Source of the DNA: Bacillus_CJ salitolerans
GTDB taxonomy: Bacteria; Bacillota; Bacilli; Bacillales; SA4
NCBI RefSeq assembly: GCF_042680805.1
Contig: NZ_JBHUEM010000021.1
Location: 41,513 to 105,512 of the forward strand
DNA length: 64,000 nucleotides
Direction of reading: 5' to 3'
Shown piece by piece: positions 16,683 through 25,048 of the stretch; within the stretch, counting starts at the first letter, position 1, and every line of letters begins with the position of its first letter. The notes under the pieces are model-generated. The model saw nothing but the letters and a program-made list of their open reading frames with translations. It did no database searches and was not told the origin of the DNA. The position numbers and the translations under genes were made by a program.

Positions 16683-17978
16683 TTATATGAATAATAACCA
16701 TAAATATAGCCCTACAAGAGTGATAAAGAGGGTTGGAATTGTTAGGATAATTCCCACTTTAAAGTAATAACCCCATGTAATTTTGACGCCTTTTGTAGAC
16801 AGGACATGTAACCATAAAAGTGTTGCTAGAGAACCAATAGGGGTTATTTTCGGTCCTAAGTCAGAACCTATGATGTTTGCATAGATTAAGGCTTCCCGTA
16901 TAGTACCCGATGTATTAGTGTCAGCAATTGCTAATGCATCAATCATGACAGTAGGCATATTATTCATGAAAGAAGAGAGGATTGCTGCAATAAAACCCAT
17001 TGATATTGTTGCAATAAAAAGACCTTGGTCAGCTGCAACTTGAATAAGATCAGATAATAGATTTGTTAGACCCACATTTTTAAGGCCGTATACAACAACG
17101 TACATTCCGATGGAGAAAAATACAATTGCCCATGGTGCGCCTTTTAGGACTTTCTTTGTTTGGACAGCAGGACTGTCCTTCGCAATGACTAAGAAGATAA
17201 TGGCGATGGTTCCTGCAATAAAGGAAACAGGAATACCAATAAATTCACTTGCGAAATAGCCAATCAGAAGAATGGATAACACGAGCCAAGAGAGCTTAAA
17301 TAGCTTTTGGTCCTTTATTGCTTCGGTCGGTTCCTTTAGCTTAGAAAGGTTATATTCATTTGGAATACTTTTTCTGAAAAATAGATACAGAACAAGAATG
17401 CTAGCACCTAATGAGAAAAAGTTTGGAACGATCATCCTACTTGCATACTCTGCAAATCCGATAGAAAAGAAATCGGCTGATACGATGTTTACAAGATTAC
17501 TAACAACAAGTGGAAGTGATGTAGTATCTGCGATAAACCCACTTGCCATAATAAATGGAAGGATCATTTTATCTTTAAAGTGTAAGGCTCTTACCATCGC
17601 TAATACAATCGGTGTTAGTATAAGTGCTGCACCGTCATTGGCAAAAAAGGCAGCCACAATAGCTCCTAGAATCGTAACTAGTAAGAACATTTTCAGTCCA
17701 TTTCCTTTTGCAAAGCGGGCCATGTGTAGTGCTGACCATTCGAAAAAGCCAATTTCATCAAGTATGAGTGATATAATGATGAGGGCGATAAAGGTAAGAG
17801 TAGCATTCCAAACAATGCCCGTAACATCCACGACATCTTGTAAGGTAACAACACCAAATAGTAAAGCGAGTATTGCCCCTCCACATGCAGACCAACCTAT
17901 TGATAAATTTTTAGGTTGCCAGATGACAAGGACTAGGGTGAGTAGAAAAATGGTGATAGCTGTAATAGTTAAATACAA
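16683..17978 (-). CDS. arsB: Arsenite efflux pump ArsB
   Basis: A 431-residue membrane protein with about 12 hydrophobic segments, of the ArsB/NhaD ion transporter superfamily. Typical ArsB stretches include FFANDGAALILTPIVLAMV and FMNNMPTVMIDALAI. It expels As(III)/Sb(III), alone as a proton antiporter or with ArsA as an ATP-driven pump; arsA is present here. It starts at TTG 17978 after AATTGGAGGGAAAACA. It is not the Acr3 type found in the B. subtilis skin-element ars operon. Part of arsRBC. Confidence 0.95.
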   Translation of the reverse strand: MYLTITAITIFLLTLVLVIWQPKNLSIGWSACGGAILALLFGVVTLQDVVDVTGIVWNATLTFIALIIISLILDEIGFFEWSALHMARFAKGNGLKMFLLVTILGAIVAAFFANDGAALILTPIVLAMVRALHFKDKMILPFIMASGFIADTTSLPLVVSNLVNIVSADFFSIGFAEYASRMIVPNFFSLGASILVLYLFFRKSIPNEYNLSKLKEPTEAIKDQKLFKLSWLVLSILLIGYFASEFIGIPVSFIAGTIAIIFLVIAKDSPAVQTKKVLKGAPWAIVFFSIGMYVVVYGLKNVGLTNLLSDLIQVAADQGLFIATISMGFIAAILSSFMNNMPTVMIDALAIADTNTSGTIREALIYANIIGSDLGPKITPIGSLATLLWLHVLSTKGVKITWGYYFKVGIILTIPTLFITLVGLYLWLLFI

Positions 17979-17992
17979 TGTTTTCCCTCCAA

Positions 17993-18337
17993 TTACTCAC
18001 AAGAGATTCTTAATCCCTGTTCTTCCAATTCTTTTAATTTATTATCTTGATTTGGTAAGTGTTGAAGTAGATCTTTGACGAAAGGATACAAGTTATTTTC
18101 TTTATTTAACGCGTAGAAAATCCACTGACCTCTTCTCGTTTCTTTCACAACACCTACATCTTTGAGCTTACGGAGATGCTGACTAATGGCGGGCTGACTC
18201 ATTTGAAATATCTCTACAAACTCACACACGCAACAATCGTGAGAGTCTAAAATCTTAATCATCGTTAATCTTGTTTTATCACCAAGGAGCTTCAGTAATG
18301 GAGCGGCATGATCAATCTCAACTATATGATTATTCAA
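17993..18337 (-). CDS. arsR: ArsR family arsenic-responsive repressor
   Basis: A winged-helix repressor of about 114-120 residues. The metalloid-sensing cysteines are in helix 3 (DCCVCEFVEIFQ), followed by the recognition helix MSQPAISQHLRKL and the wing GQWIFYAL. As(III) binding releases the repressor from DNA. An in-frame ATG at 18355 has no Shine-Dalgarno; TTG 18337 has GGTGGTG at good spacing, so I prefer it. First gene of the ars cluster; it should control arsB and arsC and, by read-through, arsDA. The AT-rich 110 bases upstream hold the promoter and probably its operator. Confidence 0.93.
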   Translation of the reverse strand: MNNHIVEIDHAAPLLKLLGDKTRLTMIKILDSHDCCVCEFVEIFQMSQPAISQHLRKLKDVGVVKETRRGQWIFYALNKENNLYPFVKDLLQHLPNQDNKLKELEEQGLRISCE

Positions 18338-18439
18338 AACTATTTTCACCACCATATTGATAAATAGAAAAATAAATATATAAGCATTTGATTATATGTT
18401 AAGAGAAAGTTAGTAAGATTTCAAGCCTGATTATGTTAA

Positions 18440-18463
18440 GAAAGTGTAAACCTGTTTACACGG
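18440..18463 (-). terminator. Terminator after the two membrane-protein genes
   Basis: On the minus strand GTGTAAA-cagg-TTTACAC is followed by TTTCTT. It separates the membrane-protein pair from arsR. Confidence 0.5.
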
Positions 18464-18467
18464 TAGA

Positions 18468-18974
18468 TTAAGTACCCGCTCTCCATTTTCCCTCGAAGTA
18501 AGTAAGAAGGTGGTAAAAACAGATGGTGAAAACTTTTAGAGATAAATAAAAAGGAAAAGAGTATAAAAATTTATATCCATTCAGATAGTGGTAAGCTCCC
18601 AAAAGATGGCCAATCCCTTCAAGACACATTCCTCCAAGAGACCAAATTACAATATAAAATAGGATTTGAAAACCTTTAAGCTGAAATCGATTGTAAATAT
18701 AGATAAACAAAAAACTGGAAGGACCATAAGCTAGATAAGAGATAAAGTCAAATACAGAATAATTAGAAGTATCATTAACGTCATAAAAATTAAACGGTTC
18801 TACACTAATCGTGTGATCTAGAAGCATCCCAAGGTATGATCCTAACGTAAAATAGGTAATGGCTTTTGCAAGAGAAAACTGCTTTGGAAGCTTAATCATG
18901 ATAATCAATCCGCCGAGTAGCAGGAGAAGGAAATACCATTCATTTGCATTAAATTGAGTATCATAAACTTTCAA
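18468..18974 (-). CDS. CBO0543-like small membrane protein
   Basis: A 168-residue protein with about five hydrophobic segments. The central signature YDVNDTSNYSVFDFISYLAY and YGPSSFLFIYIYNRF is typical of a family of integral membrane proteins repeated in Bacillus genomes (CBO0543 family in annotation pipelines). Function unknown. Its start overlaps the 3' end of the preceding membrane gene by 14 bases, so the two are co-translated. Confidence 0.7.
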   Translation of the reverse strand: MKVYDTQFNANEWYFLLLLLGGLIIMIKLPKQFSLAKAITYFTLGSYLGMLLDHTISVEPFNFYDVNDTSNYSVFDFISYLAYGPSSFLFIYIYNRFQLKGFQILFYIVIWSLGGMCLEGIGHLLGAYHYLNGYKFLYSFPFYLSLKVFTICFYHLLTYFEGKWRAGT

Positions 18975-19440
18975 TTGCCTTCTCCTTTCTATGGACTTTC
19001 ATTATGATTCTCGAAGTAACGATACAAATCATAAATAATATGAAGATTTCAAGGGTATTGTACCAATTGTTCCATTTTACATATTTGTATAAATGAAGAT
19101 ATTCACCTAGATTTTCAACGGAGAAGATGAACAGGATTCCAAGTCCTAACAATAGTCCTTTTGTTTTGGCAGGAAGGTGGCTAAACAATATGTTCGTAAC
19201 AATTAGTAATGTTCCAGGATAAATAATGGTTCTGTACAAAATATAAGCAATAAATAGAACATGCTTAGTTGAAGGCTCAATAAGTTTTAGATTTACTCCT
19301 ACAATGGAAAAGGAGTTTTTAATAGCAAGAGAAATGATAAAGAATAGAAATACATTTTCGATGGGGGACAATGGCTTTGGAAGAAGGAAGATCGTCATGC
19401 ACACAAGCCATGCCAACGTAAAATAAATAACAATCTCCAT
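18961..19440 (-). CDS. Membrane protein paired with the CBO0543-like gene
   Basis: A 159-residue protein with five predicted membrane helices and a basic C-terminus (MKVHRKEKAIESL). The length and helix layout resemble its overlapping neighbour, and the two may form a complex. Upstream are AAAAGGACTGTTTGT and the ATG. Function unknown. Confidence 0.65.
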   Translation of the reverse strand: MEIVIYFTLAWLVCMTIFLLPKPLSPIENVFLFFIISLAIKNSFSIVGVNLKLIEPSTKHVLFIAYILYRTIIYPGTLLIVTNILFSHLPAKTKGLLLGLGILFIFSVENLGEYLHLYKYVKWNNWYNTLEIFILFMICIVTSRIIMKVHRKEKAIESL

Positions 19441-19507
19441 ACAAACAGTCCTTTTTGCTTATATTTGCACAGCTTCACCATTCTTATGCTTACTCCCTTG
19501 GATTTTT

Positions 19508-19551
19508 AACGCTAAAAACGCACCGATTACCTCCGGTGCGTTTTTGGCGTT
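19508..19551. terminator. Strong GC hairpin in the divergent region
   Basis: AACGCTAAAAACGCACCG / CGGTGCGTTTTTGGCGTT form an 18-step stem (one mismatch). The AAAAA and TTTTT inside the arms would let it stop transcription on either strand. It lies between the membrane-protein pair and tcyP. Confidence 0.6.
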
Positions 19552-19765
19552 AAAGTTTAATATATCCAGTTTTAATACTCTACACGTATGCTTATGATCT
19601 AACCTCATTAAAGATAATTAGGAAGAAATCATTCTTGTTAATCAGTCTGAATCAATAAAAAAATCCTGGGTTTTACCTCGCATAATAGATGATAAATTAG
19701 AGTTGAAAAAAATCTAGTTAATGGGATGAAGCTAAATAAGATAATTAAATTCATAAGGAACTGAA

Positions 19766-19835
19766 ATGGCGACGCTTCTTTGCTATGTCTGAGGGAAAAC
19801 GGAGCGCCCTGAGCCTTTTGTTCTTAATTCTATTA
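19766..19835. repeat. Dispersed repeat, family A (partial copy)
   Basis: It contains GAAATGGCGACG and ends GAGCGCCCTGAGCCTTTTG followed by TTC, as in the copy at 42.8 kb. The head (GGCTCCAGC) is absent. Apart from this and the hairpin, 19552-19952 shows no gene; AAAGGAGGGATAC near 19896 is not followed by an open frame. Confidence 0.6.
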
Positions 19836-19952
19836 AAATTATCGGAATAAAACACTTTTGTCCTCTAATATCTTAATATAAATAGCTTTTTGGGGAAAGG
19901 AGGGATACAAGCGATTAGATAGGCTTAAAACATTACGATAGGAGTGATAGGT

Positions 19953-21338
19953 ATGACCGCAATCTTGACCATCTTGAATGTTGTCATTATGGTAGCGCTT
20001 ATTTTTGGGTTATTTACCATGCAAAAGAAACATGTGTCATTTTCAAAACGCGTTTTTGCTGCTCTAGGTATTGGTATAGTCCTTGGTGTAGTTCTGCAAT
20101 TAATGTATGGAGCATCATCAGAGGTCATCAAAAATTCAGTTGATTGGTTTAATATAGTCGGAGTAGGATATGTAAGGCTACTCCAAATGGTTGTCATGCC
20201 TCTTGTATTTATTTCAATTTTAGCTGCGTTTACAAAATTAAAGTTATCCCATAATATTGGTAAAATTAGTGGACTTATAATTGGTATATTAGTAGGTACA
20301 ACAGCAATTGCAGCAGCTATTGGTATAGGAACTACTGCCGTTTTTGATTTAGAGGCGATTGAAATTGAGCAAGGAGAAGCAGAGCAGGCACGAGGAGCGT
20401 CATTAGAACAAAGACTTGAGAGTGTTCAAGATATGACTCTTCCGCAGCAAGTGATTCAATTATTACCAGCGAACCCATTTTTAGATTTCACAGGTGATCG
20501 CCCAACTTCAACGATTGCAGTCGTTATCTTCGCTGCTTTCATTGGCTTAGCCTTCTTGGGGGTCAAACGAAAAGAACCAGAGGCTGCAGAGTTTTTTGCG
20601 AAAATCGTAAATACCCTCTATTCCATCACAATGAGAATCGTTACAATCATCTTACGTCTTACACCATATGGGGTCCTCGCGTTAATGACAAGAGTGACTG
20701 CTACAAGTGATTACGGTGCTATCATGAAGTTAGGTGAATTTGTAATAGCTTCATATGTTGCTCTACTTATTATGTTTGGCGTTCATTTATTACTACTCAT
20801 TTTTGCAGGGTTAAATCCTGTTACGTATGTAAAAAAGACATTTCCAGTTTTGCTATTTGCCTTTACCTCACGCACAAGTGCAGGTACACTTCCGTTAAAT
20901 GTTAAGACTCAATCACAACGGTTAGGAGTACCTGAGGGAGTGGCGAACTTCTCTGGTTCACTCGGGTTATCGATTGGGCAAAATGGATGTGCAGGTATTT
21001 ATCCAGCCATGTTAGCGGTTATGATCGCACCAACAGTTGGTATAAATCCACTTTCGCCATCTTTTATCTTTACGCTGATTCTTGTCGTGGCTATTAGTTC
21101 TTTCGGTGTTGCAGGTGTTGGTGGTGGCGCGACATTTGCAGCCCTTATTGTTCTCTCGGCTATGGATCTTCCAGTTGCATTAGCTGGATTACTTATCTCA
21201 ATCGAACCTTTAATTGATATGGGCCGAACAGCCGTGAATGTAAGTGGAAGTATGACTTCGGGTGTATTGACGAGTAAAATAACCGGCGAGTTAGATGAGA
21301 CCGTTTATATTGGCGAACAAGAAGCGATTGAAGCGTAA
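19953..21338 (+). CDS. tcyP: L-cystine symporter TcyP
   Basis: A 461-residue transporter of the sodium:dicarboxylate symporter (DAACS) family, branch TcyP. Eight or more membrane helices plus re-entrant hairpins; signature stretches RLLQMVVMPLVFISI, FAFTSRTSAGTLPLN and GLSIGQNGCAGIYPAML. In B. subtilis TcyP imports cystine. I chose ATG 19953, which has AGGAG at the right distance; a GTG three codons earlier overlaps the ribosome site. Followed by a hairpin at 21385-21414. No cysteine-responsive element is recognisable upstream. Confidence 0.9.
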   Translation: MTAILTILNVVIMVALIFGLFTMQKKHVSFSKRVFAALGIGIVLGVVLQLMYGASSEVIKNSVDWFNIVGVGYVRLLQMVVMPLVFISILAAFTKLKLSHNIGKISGLIIGILVGTTAIAAAIGIGTTAVFDLEAIEIEQGEAEQARGASLEQRLESVQDMTLPQQVIQLLPANPFLDFTGDRPTSTIAVVIFAAFIGLAFLGVKRKEPEAAEFFAKIVNTLYSITMRIVTIILRLTPYGVLALMTRVTATSDYGAIMKLGEFVIASYVALLIMFGVHLLLLIFAGLNPVTYVKKTFPVLLFAFTSRTSAGTLPLNVKTQSQRLGVPEGVANFSGSLGLSIGQNGCAGIYPAMLAVMIAPTVGINPLSPSFIFTLILVVAISSFGVAGVGGGATFAALIVLSAMDLPVALAGLLISIEPLIDMGRTAVNVSGSMTSGVLTSKITGELDETVYIGEQEAIEA

Positions 21339-21384
21339 GGAATGGCACCAATATAATTACGATTGGGATAAATGTCAAACATTT

Positions 21385-21414
21385 AGAAGGTATGTGGGAA
21401 GCCACATACCTTCT
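21385..21414 (+). terminator. Hairpin after tcyP
   Basis: AGAAGGTATGTGG-gaag-CCACATACCTTCT is a 13-base perfect stem, followed by ATTATTTA (weak U run). Confidence 0.6.
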
Positions 21415-21519
21415 ATTATTTAAATAGTTGTAAATATGAGGAATTTTATTTCCACAATCGAAAGAATTAGCTTATAATCTCTTTATGCTTTTAAATTACC
21501 AGCGATGAGGTTATAGATC

Positions 21520-22809
21520 ATGAAAATTAAACATTGGGATGTAAACTTAAAGGTTCGCTTGTACGGTGAATTTTTTGTGAATGTTCTATTTTGGATGTTC
21601 TTCCCGTTTATGGCCATTTATTTCTCAGACGAATTCGGAAAAGGGATGGCTGGGTTACTATTAGTCGTATCACAAATTTTTGGAGTGTTAGCTAATTTAG
21701 TTGGCGGATATTGTGCCGATCATTTTGGGCGTAAAAAGATGATGGTGATTTCTTCGATTGGTCAAGGGTTCTCATTTTTAGTGTTTGCATTTGCTAATTC
21801 TCCTTGGTTAGATGCTCCGATGTTAAGCTTTATCTGCTTTACTATAAACGGGATTTTTGGCTCTTTCTACTGGCCAGCTAGCATGGCAATGGTAGCAGAT
21901 GTAGTGGAAGAGAAGGATCGAAATTCTGTATTTGCTGTATTTTATACTGCTATTAATATTGCTGTAGTATTTGGCCCGGTAATTGGGGGAATATTCTTCT
22001 TCCAACATCGATTTGAATTACTTTTAGCAGCGGCTGTAACGAGTTTTGTTGTAGGATTACTATTGCAGAAGCTTGTGAGGGAAACCTCTCCTGCCTTAAG
22101 GGAGCAAAAAATTAAAACGAATGAACAGCTTTCTTGGTACGGAGCTGTGGCCAAACAGGTAGCAAACTATAAAGTGATTTTTAAGGATAAAACATTTTTA
22201 TTATTTATAGTAGCGGGTGTTCTAGCAGCCCAGACGTTCATGCAATTAGATTTAATTATGGCTGTGTATACGAAGGAACTAGTTCCGATGCAAACTTTAT
22301 TATTACTTGGGGACTGGGACATCAGAGTGGGTGGAGAAAAAGCATTTGGATTAATTGTAGCTTTTAATGGTTTATTGGTTGCACTATTCACCGTATATAT
22401 TACAAAACAGGCCGATAAATTCAGAGAGCGTGATGTGTTCATTGCCTCTTCACTACTTTATGGTGTAGGTATTTTTATGTTTGGTCAAACGACTCTGATC
22501 TGGTTACTTCTAGTGGCCATGGTAGTTTTCACGTTAGCAGAAGTAATGGTAGTGGGAATTCAACAAGGATTTGTGTCTAAGCTTGCCCCTGAACAGATAA
22601 GAGGTCAATATTTTGCTGCAGCTAGTTTGCGTTTCACAATTGGACGTACAATTGCACCATTTACTCTCTCCATTTCGCTTTGGATTGGATATACAGGTAC
22701 ATTTATTATTTTGACTATCTTGTGTGTAGTAAGTGCACTGATTTATTATGTGATGTATCAGCAGTTTGAGAAAAAGAAGACAGTAGCAGTCGAACGAGTA
22801 ACCGTTTAA
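21520..22809 (+). CDS. MFS transporter
   Basis: A 429-residue major facilitator with twelve predicted helices. The loop 2-3 signature is seen as GGYCADHFGRKKMMV (about residue 66-80). It resembles drug/proton antiporters of the 12-helix class. A long central loop (about 190-260) includes a stretch of about 20 residues (KELVPMQTLLLLGDWDIRVG) before helix 8. Substrate unknown. The start ATG follows GATGAGGTTATAGATC. It is monocistronic and ends at a strong terminator. Confidence 0.85.
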   Translation: MKIKHWDVNLKVRLYGEFFVNVLFWMFFPFMAIYFSDEFGKGMAGLLLVVSQIFGVLANLVGGYCADHFGRKKMMVISSIGQGFSFLVFAFANSPWLDAPMLSFICFTINGIFGSFYWPASMAMVADVVEEKDRNSVFAVFYTAINIAVVFGPVIGGIFFFQHRFELLLAAAVTSFVVGLLLQKLVRETSPALREQKIKTNEQLSWYGAVAKQVANYKVIFKDKTFLLFIVAGVLAAQTFMQLDLIMAVYTKELVPMQTLLLLGDWDIRVGGEKAFGLIVAFNGLLVALFTVYITKQADKFRERDVFIASSLLYGVGIFMFGQTTLIWLLLVAMVVFTLAEVMVVGIQQGFVSKLAPEQIRGQYFAAASLRFTIGRTIAPFTLSISLWIGYTGTFIILTILCVVSALIYYVMYQQFEKKKTVAVERVTV

Positions 22810-22838
22810 CATAGAGGAATGCTTCCTCTATGTTTTTT
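22809..22838 (+). terminator. Terminator after the MFS gene
   Basis: ACATAGAGGA-atgc-TTCCTCTATGT then seven T. Confidence 0.85.
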
Positions 22839-22974
22839 TATATCTAAACAAATTTAAGGTTGACATCGTTTGGATGGGGAAGTAAGATAGATTTTAACAA
22901 AATAACTTTAGCGCTTAAAAGCGTCTAAGCGTTTAAGTATGATAGAGAATTAGCTTTGTAGACTAGTAGCCTTT

Positions 22975-23150
22975 TATTTACAGAATTTAGAGACTGGGTG
23001 GGTAGTGAAAACCCAGGGAATAATAAGGTGAATTTACACTACTATGGGATAGCTAAGTTACAAACGAGTGGATAGATTAACTAGTATCTATCAATTAGGG
23101 TGGTACCGCGGAGAACTCTTCGTCCCTTGCTTTAGGGAGAAGGTTTTTTT
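22975..23150 (+). ncRNA. T-box riboswitch leader upstream of an APC permease
   Basis: The T-box core AGGGTGGTACCGCGG (about 23097-23111) is followed by a terminator helix around CTTCGTCCCTTGC and a run of seven T (about 23143). The Stem I region is seen as TTTAGAGACTGGGTGGGTAGTG followed by AAAACCCAG. The specifier cannot be read with certainty: GGTGAATTTACACTAC offers UUA (Leu) and UAC (Tyr) as candidates. The riboswitch links expression of the downstream genes to lack of one amino acid. Confidence 0.9.
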
Positions 23151-23189
23151 ATTTTACACAAAATGGAGTGAGGATATGGTAAATAATTT

Positions 23190-23333
23190 TATTGTTAAAT
23201 GATGTAAGGGAAGCAATTAATAGTCTATCTGGAGGCACTCGATGAAGTCGTAAACCCGTTAGGTACCCAAAGAAGGGCTGCGAGGTACCGAACATAACAA
23301 AAAGATTATTACATGAAATCTTAATCGAAGTAT
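23190..23333 (+). pseudogene. Possible gene remnant between T-box and permease
   Basis: Short frames with protein-like sense follow one another: NDVREAINSLSGGT, then in another frame LDEVVNPLGTQRRAARYRT, then KRLLHEILIEV and a stop at about 23333. No ribosome site or intact start is visible. It may be the end of an enzyme gene once controlled by the T-box. Weakly supported. Confidence 0.3.
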
Positions 23334-23358
23334 AATTTCATCATAGGAGAGGTTAATC

Positions 23359-24681
23359 ATGAAAGGATTACAAAGAGGTTTAAATAAATGGCATGGATAT
23401 GCCCTAATGATCGGTGGGATGATTGGCTCTGGAATCTTTGTTGTAACAGGAGAAGCGGGAGGACAAGCAGGGCCATCTGTACCTCTGGGATATATTGTTT
23501 TATTACCAATCTTACTATCTTCCGCTTTAGCTTATCTTGTATATTTAAGTACTCCCTTAGGAAACAGTCCTGGAGGAGCTTACACACATATTAGTCGAAC
23601 ATTTAAAAGCTTTTTTGTGGGATTTATATTTATGTGGTTTCAATATATAGCTTTATTAGGAGTTATGGCGGTTATCTCGATATCGTTTGGCGAGTTTGTG
23701 GCAAGTTTAATAGGGGTTGGACATCCTTTAATGATAGGTACAGCATTATTACTCTTTTTCTTCTTCTTAAATGTTACAGGTGTAAAATGGTTTGGCCAAG
23801 TCCAACTCGCAATGACTGTCATATTATTTATAGCCATTGCAGTTCTAGTGATTCCAGGGTTGTTCTTTGTGAAGTCTGGTAACTTCACCCCATTATTTCC
23901 TTTTGGTTTAGAGGGGTTCTTAAGTATTCTCCCAAGTTTGTTTTTTGCTTATTTTGGATTTGAACAGTTAGCACAGGCTGGTGGGGAGATGAAAAATGCT
24001 CAAAAAGAAATGCCGAAGACGATGCTAAGAGGTTCTTTACTAACAATGGTTATATATTTTCTCGTTTCTTTTGTTGCATTCGGCGTTCTACCTTATGAGC
24101 AACTTGCTCAGTCAAAGGGTGCGATGTCTGAGGTTGCAGCATCATATTTACCTGGATTTGGAACTTGGATTGTCAACGTTGGAATTATGATGGCTTTTGC
24201 TACAACCTTAAATTCGTTAATGATGGTCGTTTCAAGAATTTTATTTACGTTCGCAGATGATCGTATTATTCCGCCAGCTCTAGCAAAAGTTAGTGATCGG
24301 TTCGGGACACCGCATCTTACGTTAATGATCAATACCGTCTTGGTTCTTATTCTGATATGGACAGGCACCATGAGTTTTGTATTAAGTATTGCTCTACAAG
24401 GAATGTTCTTAATGTATATTGGTCATTCAGCAGCTATGATTGCTCTACCGTATGTAAGGCCTGAGCTGTATGAGCTGGCTCAGTTTAAACCGTCACGCTT
24501 CTTAATGCTGATTGCGGGGGTATTCTCCATTTCTGTCTTATCCTTCTTTAGTTTTACCATGATTATTTCGGTCATTGATGTTCTTCTTATATGGATGGCA
24601 GTTGGAACGTTTATTTATTTAGCAGGAAAACGATTTGGTAAGAAGACAAATTTTGATTATGAAAAGCAGTTAAACATTTGA
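23359..24681 (+). CDS. APC family amino-acid permease under T-box control
   Basis: A 440-residue membrane protein with about twelve helices. The start of helix 1 shows the APC substrate-binding signature MIGGMIGSGIFVVTGEAGG (about residues 16-34); helix 6 has FFAYFGFEQLAQAGGEMKN. It imports an amino acid with protons. The T-box upstream implies the cargo matches the tRNA sensed by the leader. The start ATG follows ATAGGAGAGGTTAATC. It ends at a palindromic terminator. Confidence 0.88.
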   Translation: MKGLQRGLNKWHGYALMIGGMIGSGIFVVTGEAGGQAGPSVPLGYIVLLPILLSSALAYLVYLSTPLGNSPGGAYTHISRTFKSFFVGFIFMWFQYIALLGVMAVISISFGEFVASLIGVGHPLMIGTALLLFFFFLNVTGVKWFGQVQLAMTVILFIAIAVLVIPGLFFVKSGNFTPLFPFGLEGFLSILPSLFFAYFGFEQLAQAGGEMKNAQKEMPKTMLRGSLLTMVIYFLVSFVAFGVLPYEQLAQSKGAMSEVAASYLPGFGTWIVNVGIMMAFATTLNSLMMVVSRILFTFADDRIIPPALAKVSDRFGTPHLTLMINTVLVLILIWTGTMSFVLSIALQGMFLMYIGHSAAMIALPYVRPELYELAQFKPSRFLMLIAGVFSISVLSFFSFTMIISVIDVLLIWMAVGTFIYLAGKRFGKKTNFDYEKQLNI

Positions 24682-24685
24682 GTTT

Positions 24686-24711
24686 AAGACAAGGGCTAGC
24701 CCTTGTCTTTT
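24686..24711 (+). terminator. Palindromic terminator after the permease
   Basis: AAGACAAGGG-ctag-CCCTTGTCTT followed by TTT. Confidence 0.85.
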
Positions 24712-24760
24712 TAGTTCTAAAAAGACAAAACAGAGTAAACTAGGAATCCAGATTAATATT

Positions 24761-24972
24761 TATCCCGTTCCAACTGGCGCTAAGACCCCCACTTCAACTT
24801 TAGATGGATTGAAAAGTTTAAGTGGGGGATAAGCGCCAGTAAGAACCCGATAATATGAACACAGACTAAGATCGCCACATCCTGTGGCAACGTCTGTGTG
24901 ACCCACATCATGCGGGCCGGGGCTAACAATCAGTGGGGGATGAGGATAACCCCCACTGATTGAAGTTTCACT
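24761..24972. repeat. Long hairpin repeat, family B (inverted copy with an extra hairpin)
   Basis: It reads TATCCCGTT, then a long hairpin whose arms are ACTGGCGCTAAGACCCCCAC and GTGGGGGATAAGCGCCAGT, then AAGAACCCGAT, and ends with a second hairpin ATCAGTGGGGGATG / CCCCCACTGAT and TGAAGTTTCAC. The same parts occur in opposite orientation at 51055-51210. Here an additional hairpin (ACACAGAC 24859-24866 / GTCTGTGT 24892-24899, with CCACA/TGTGG inside) replaces the short linker. No gene lies in 24712-25048. Confidence 0.8.
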
Positions 24973-25048
24973 TTATAAGCATTAATGTAGAGAGAAGTAA
25001 AGATAACTTTTATAATAGAAGGAAAGCCATAAATTGGGAGTTGGAAGT

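Noticed and set aside
17272..18078. A 268-codon open frame on the plus strand opposite arsB/arsR
   Set aside because: It is antisense to two clearly recognised genes; the protein has no family features.
24761..24972. CRISPR array at the hairpin-rich region
   Set aside because: No regular repeat-spacer pattern; the arms are inverted, not direct, repeats.
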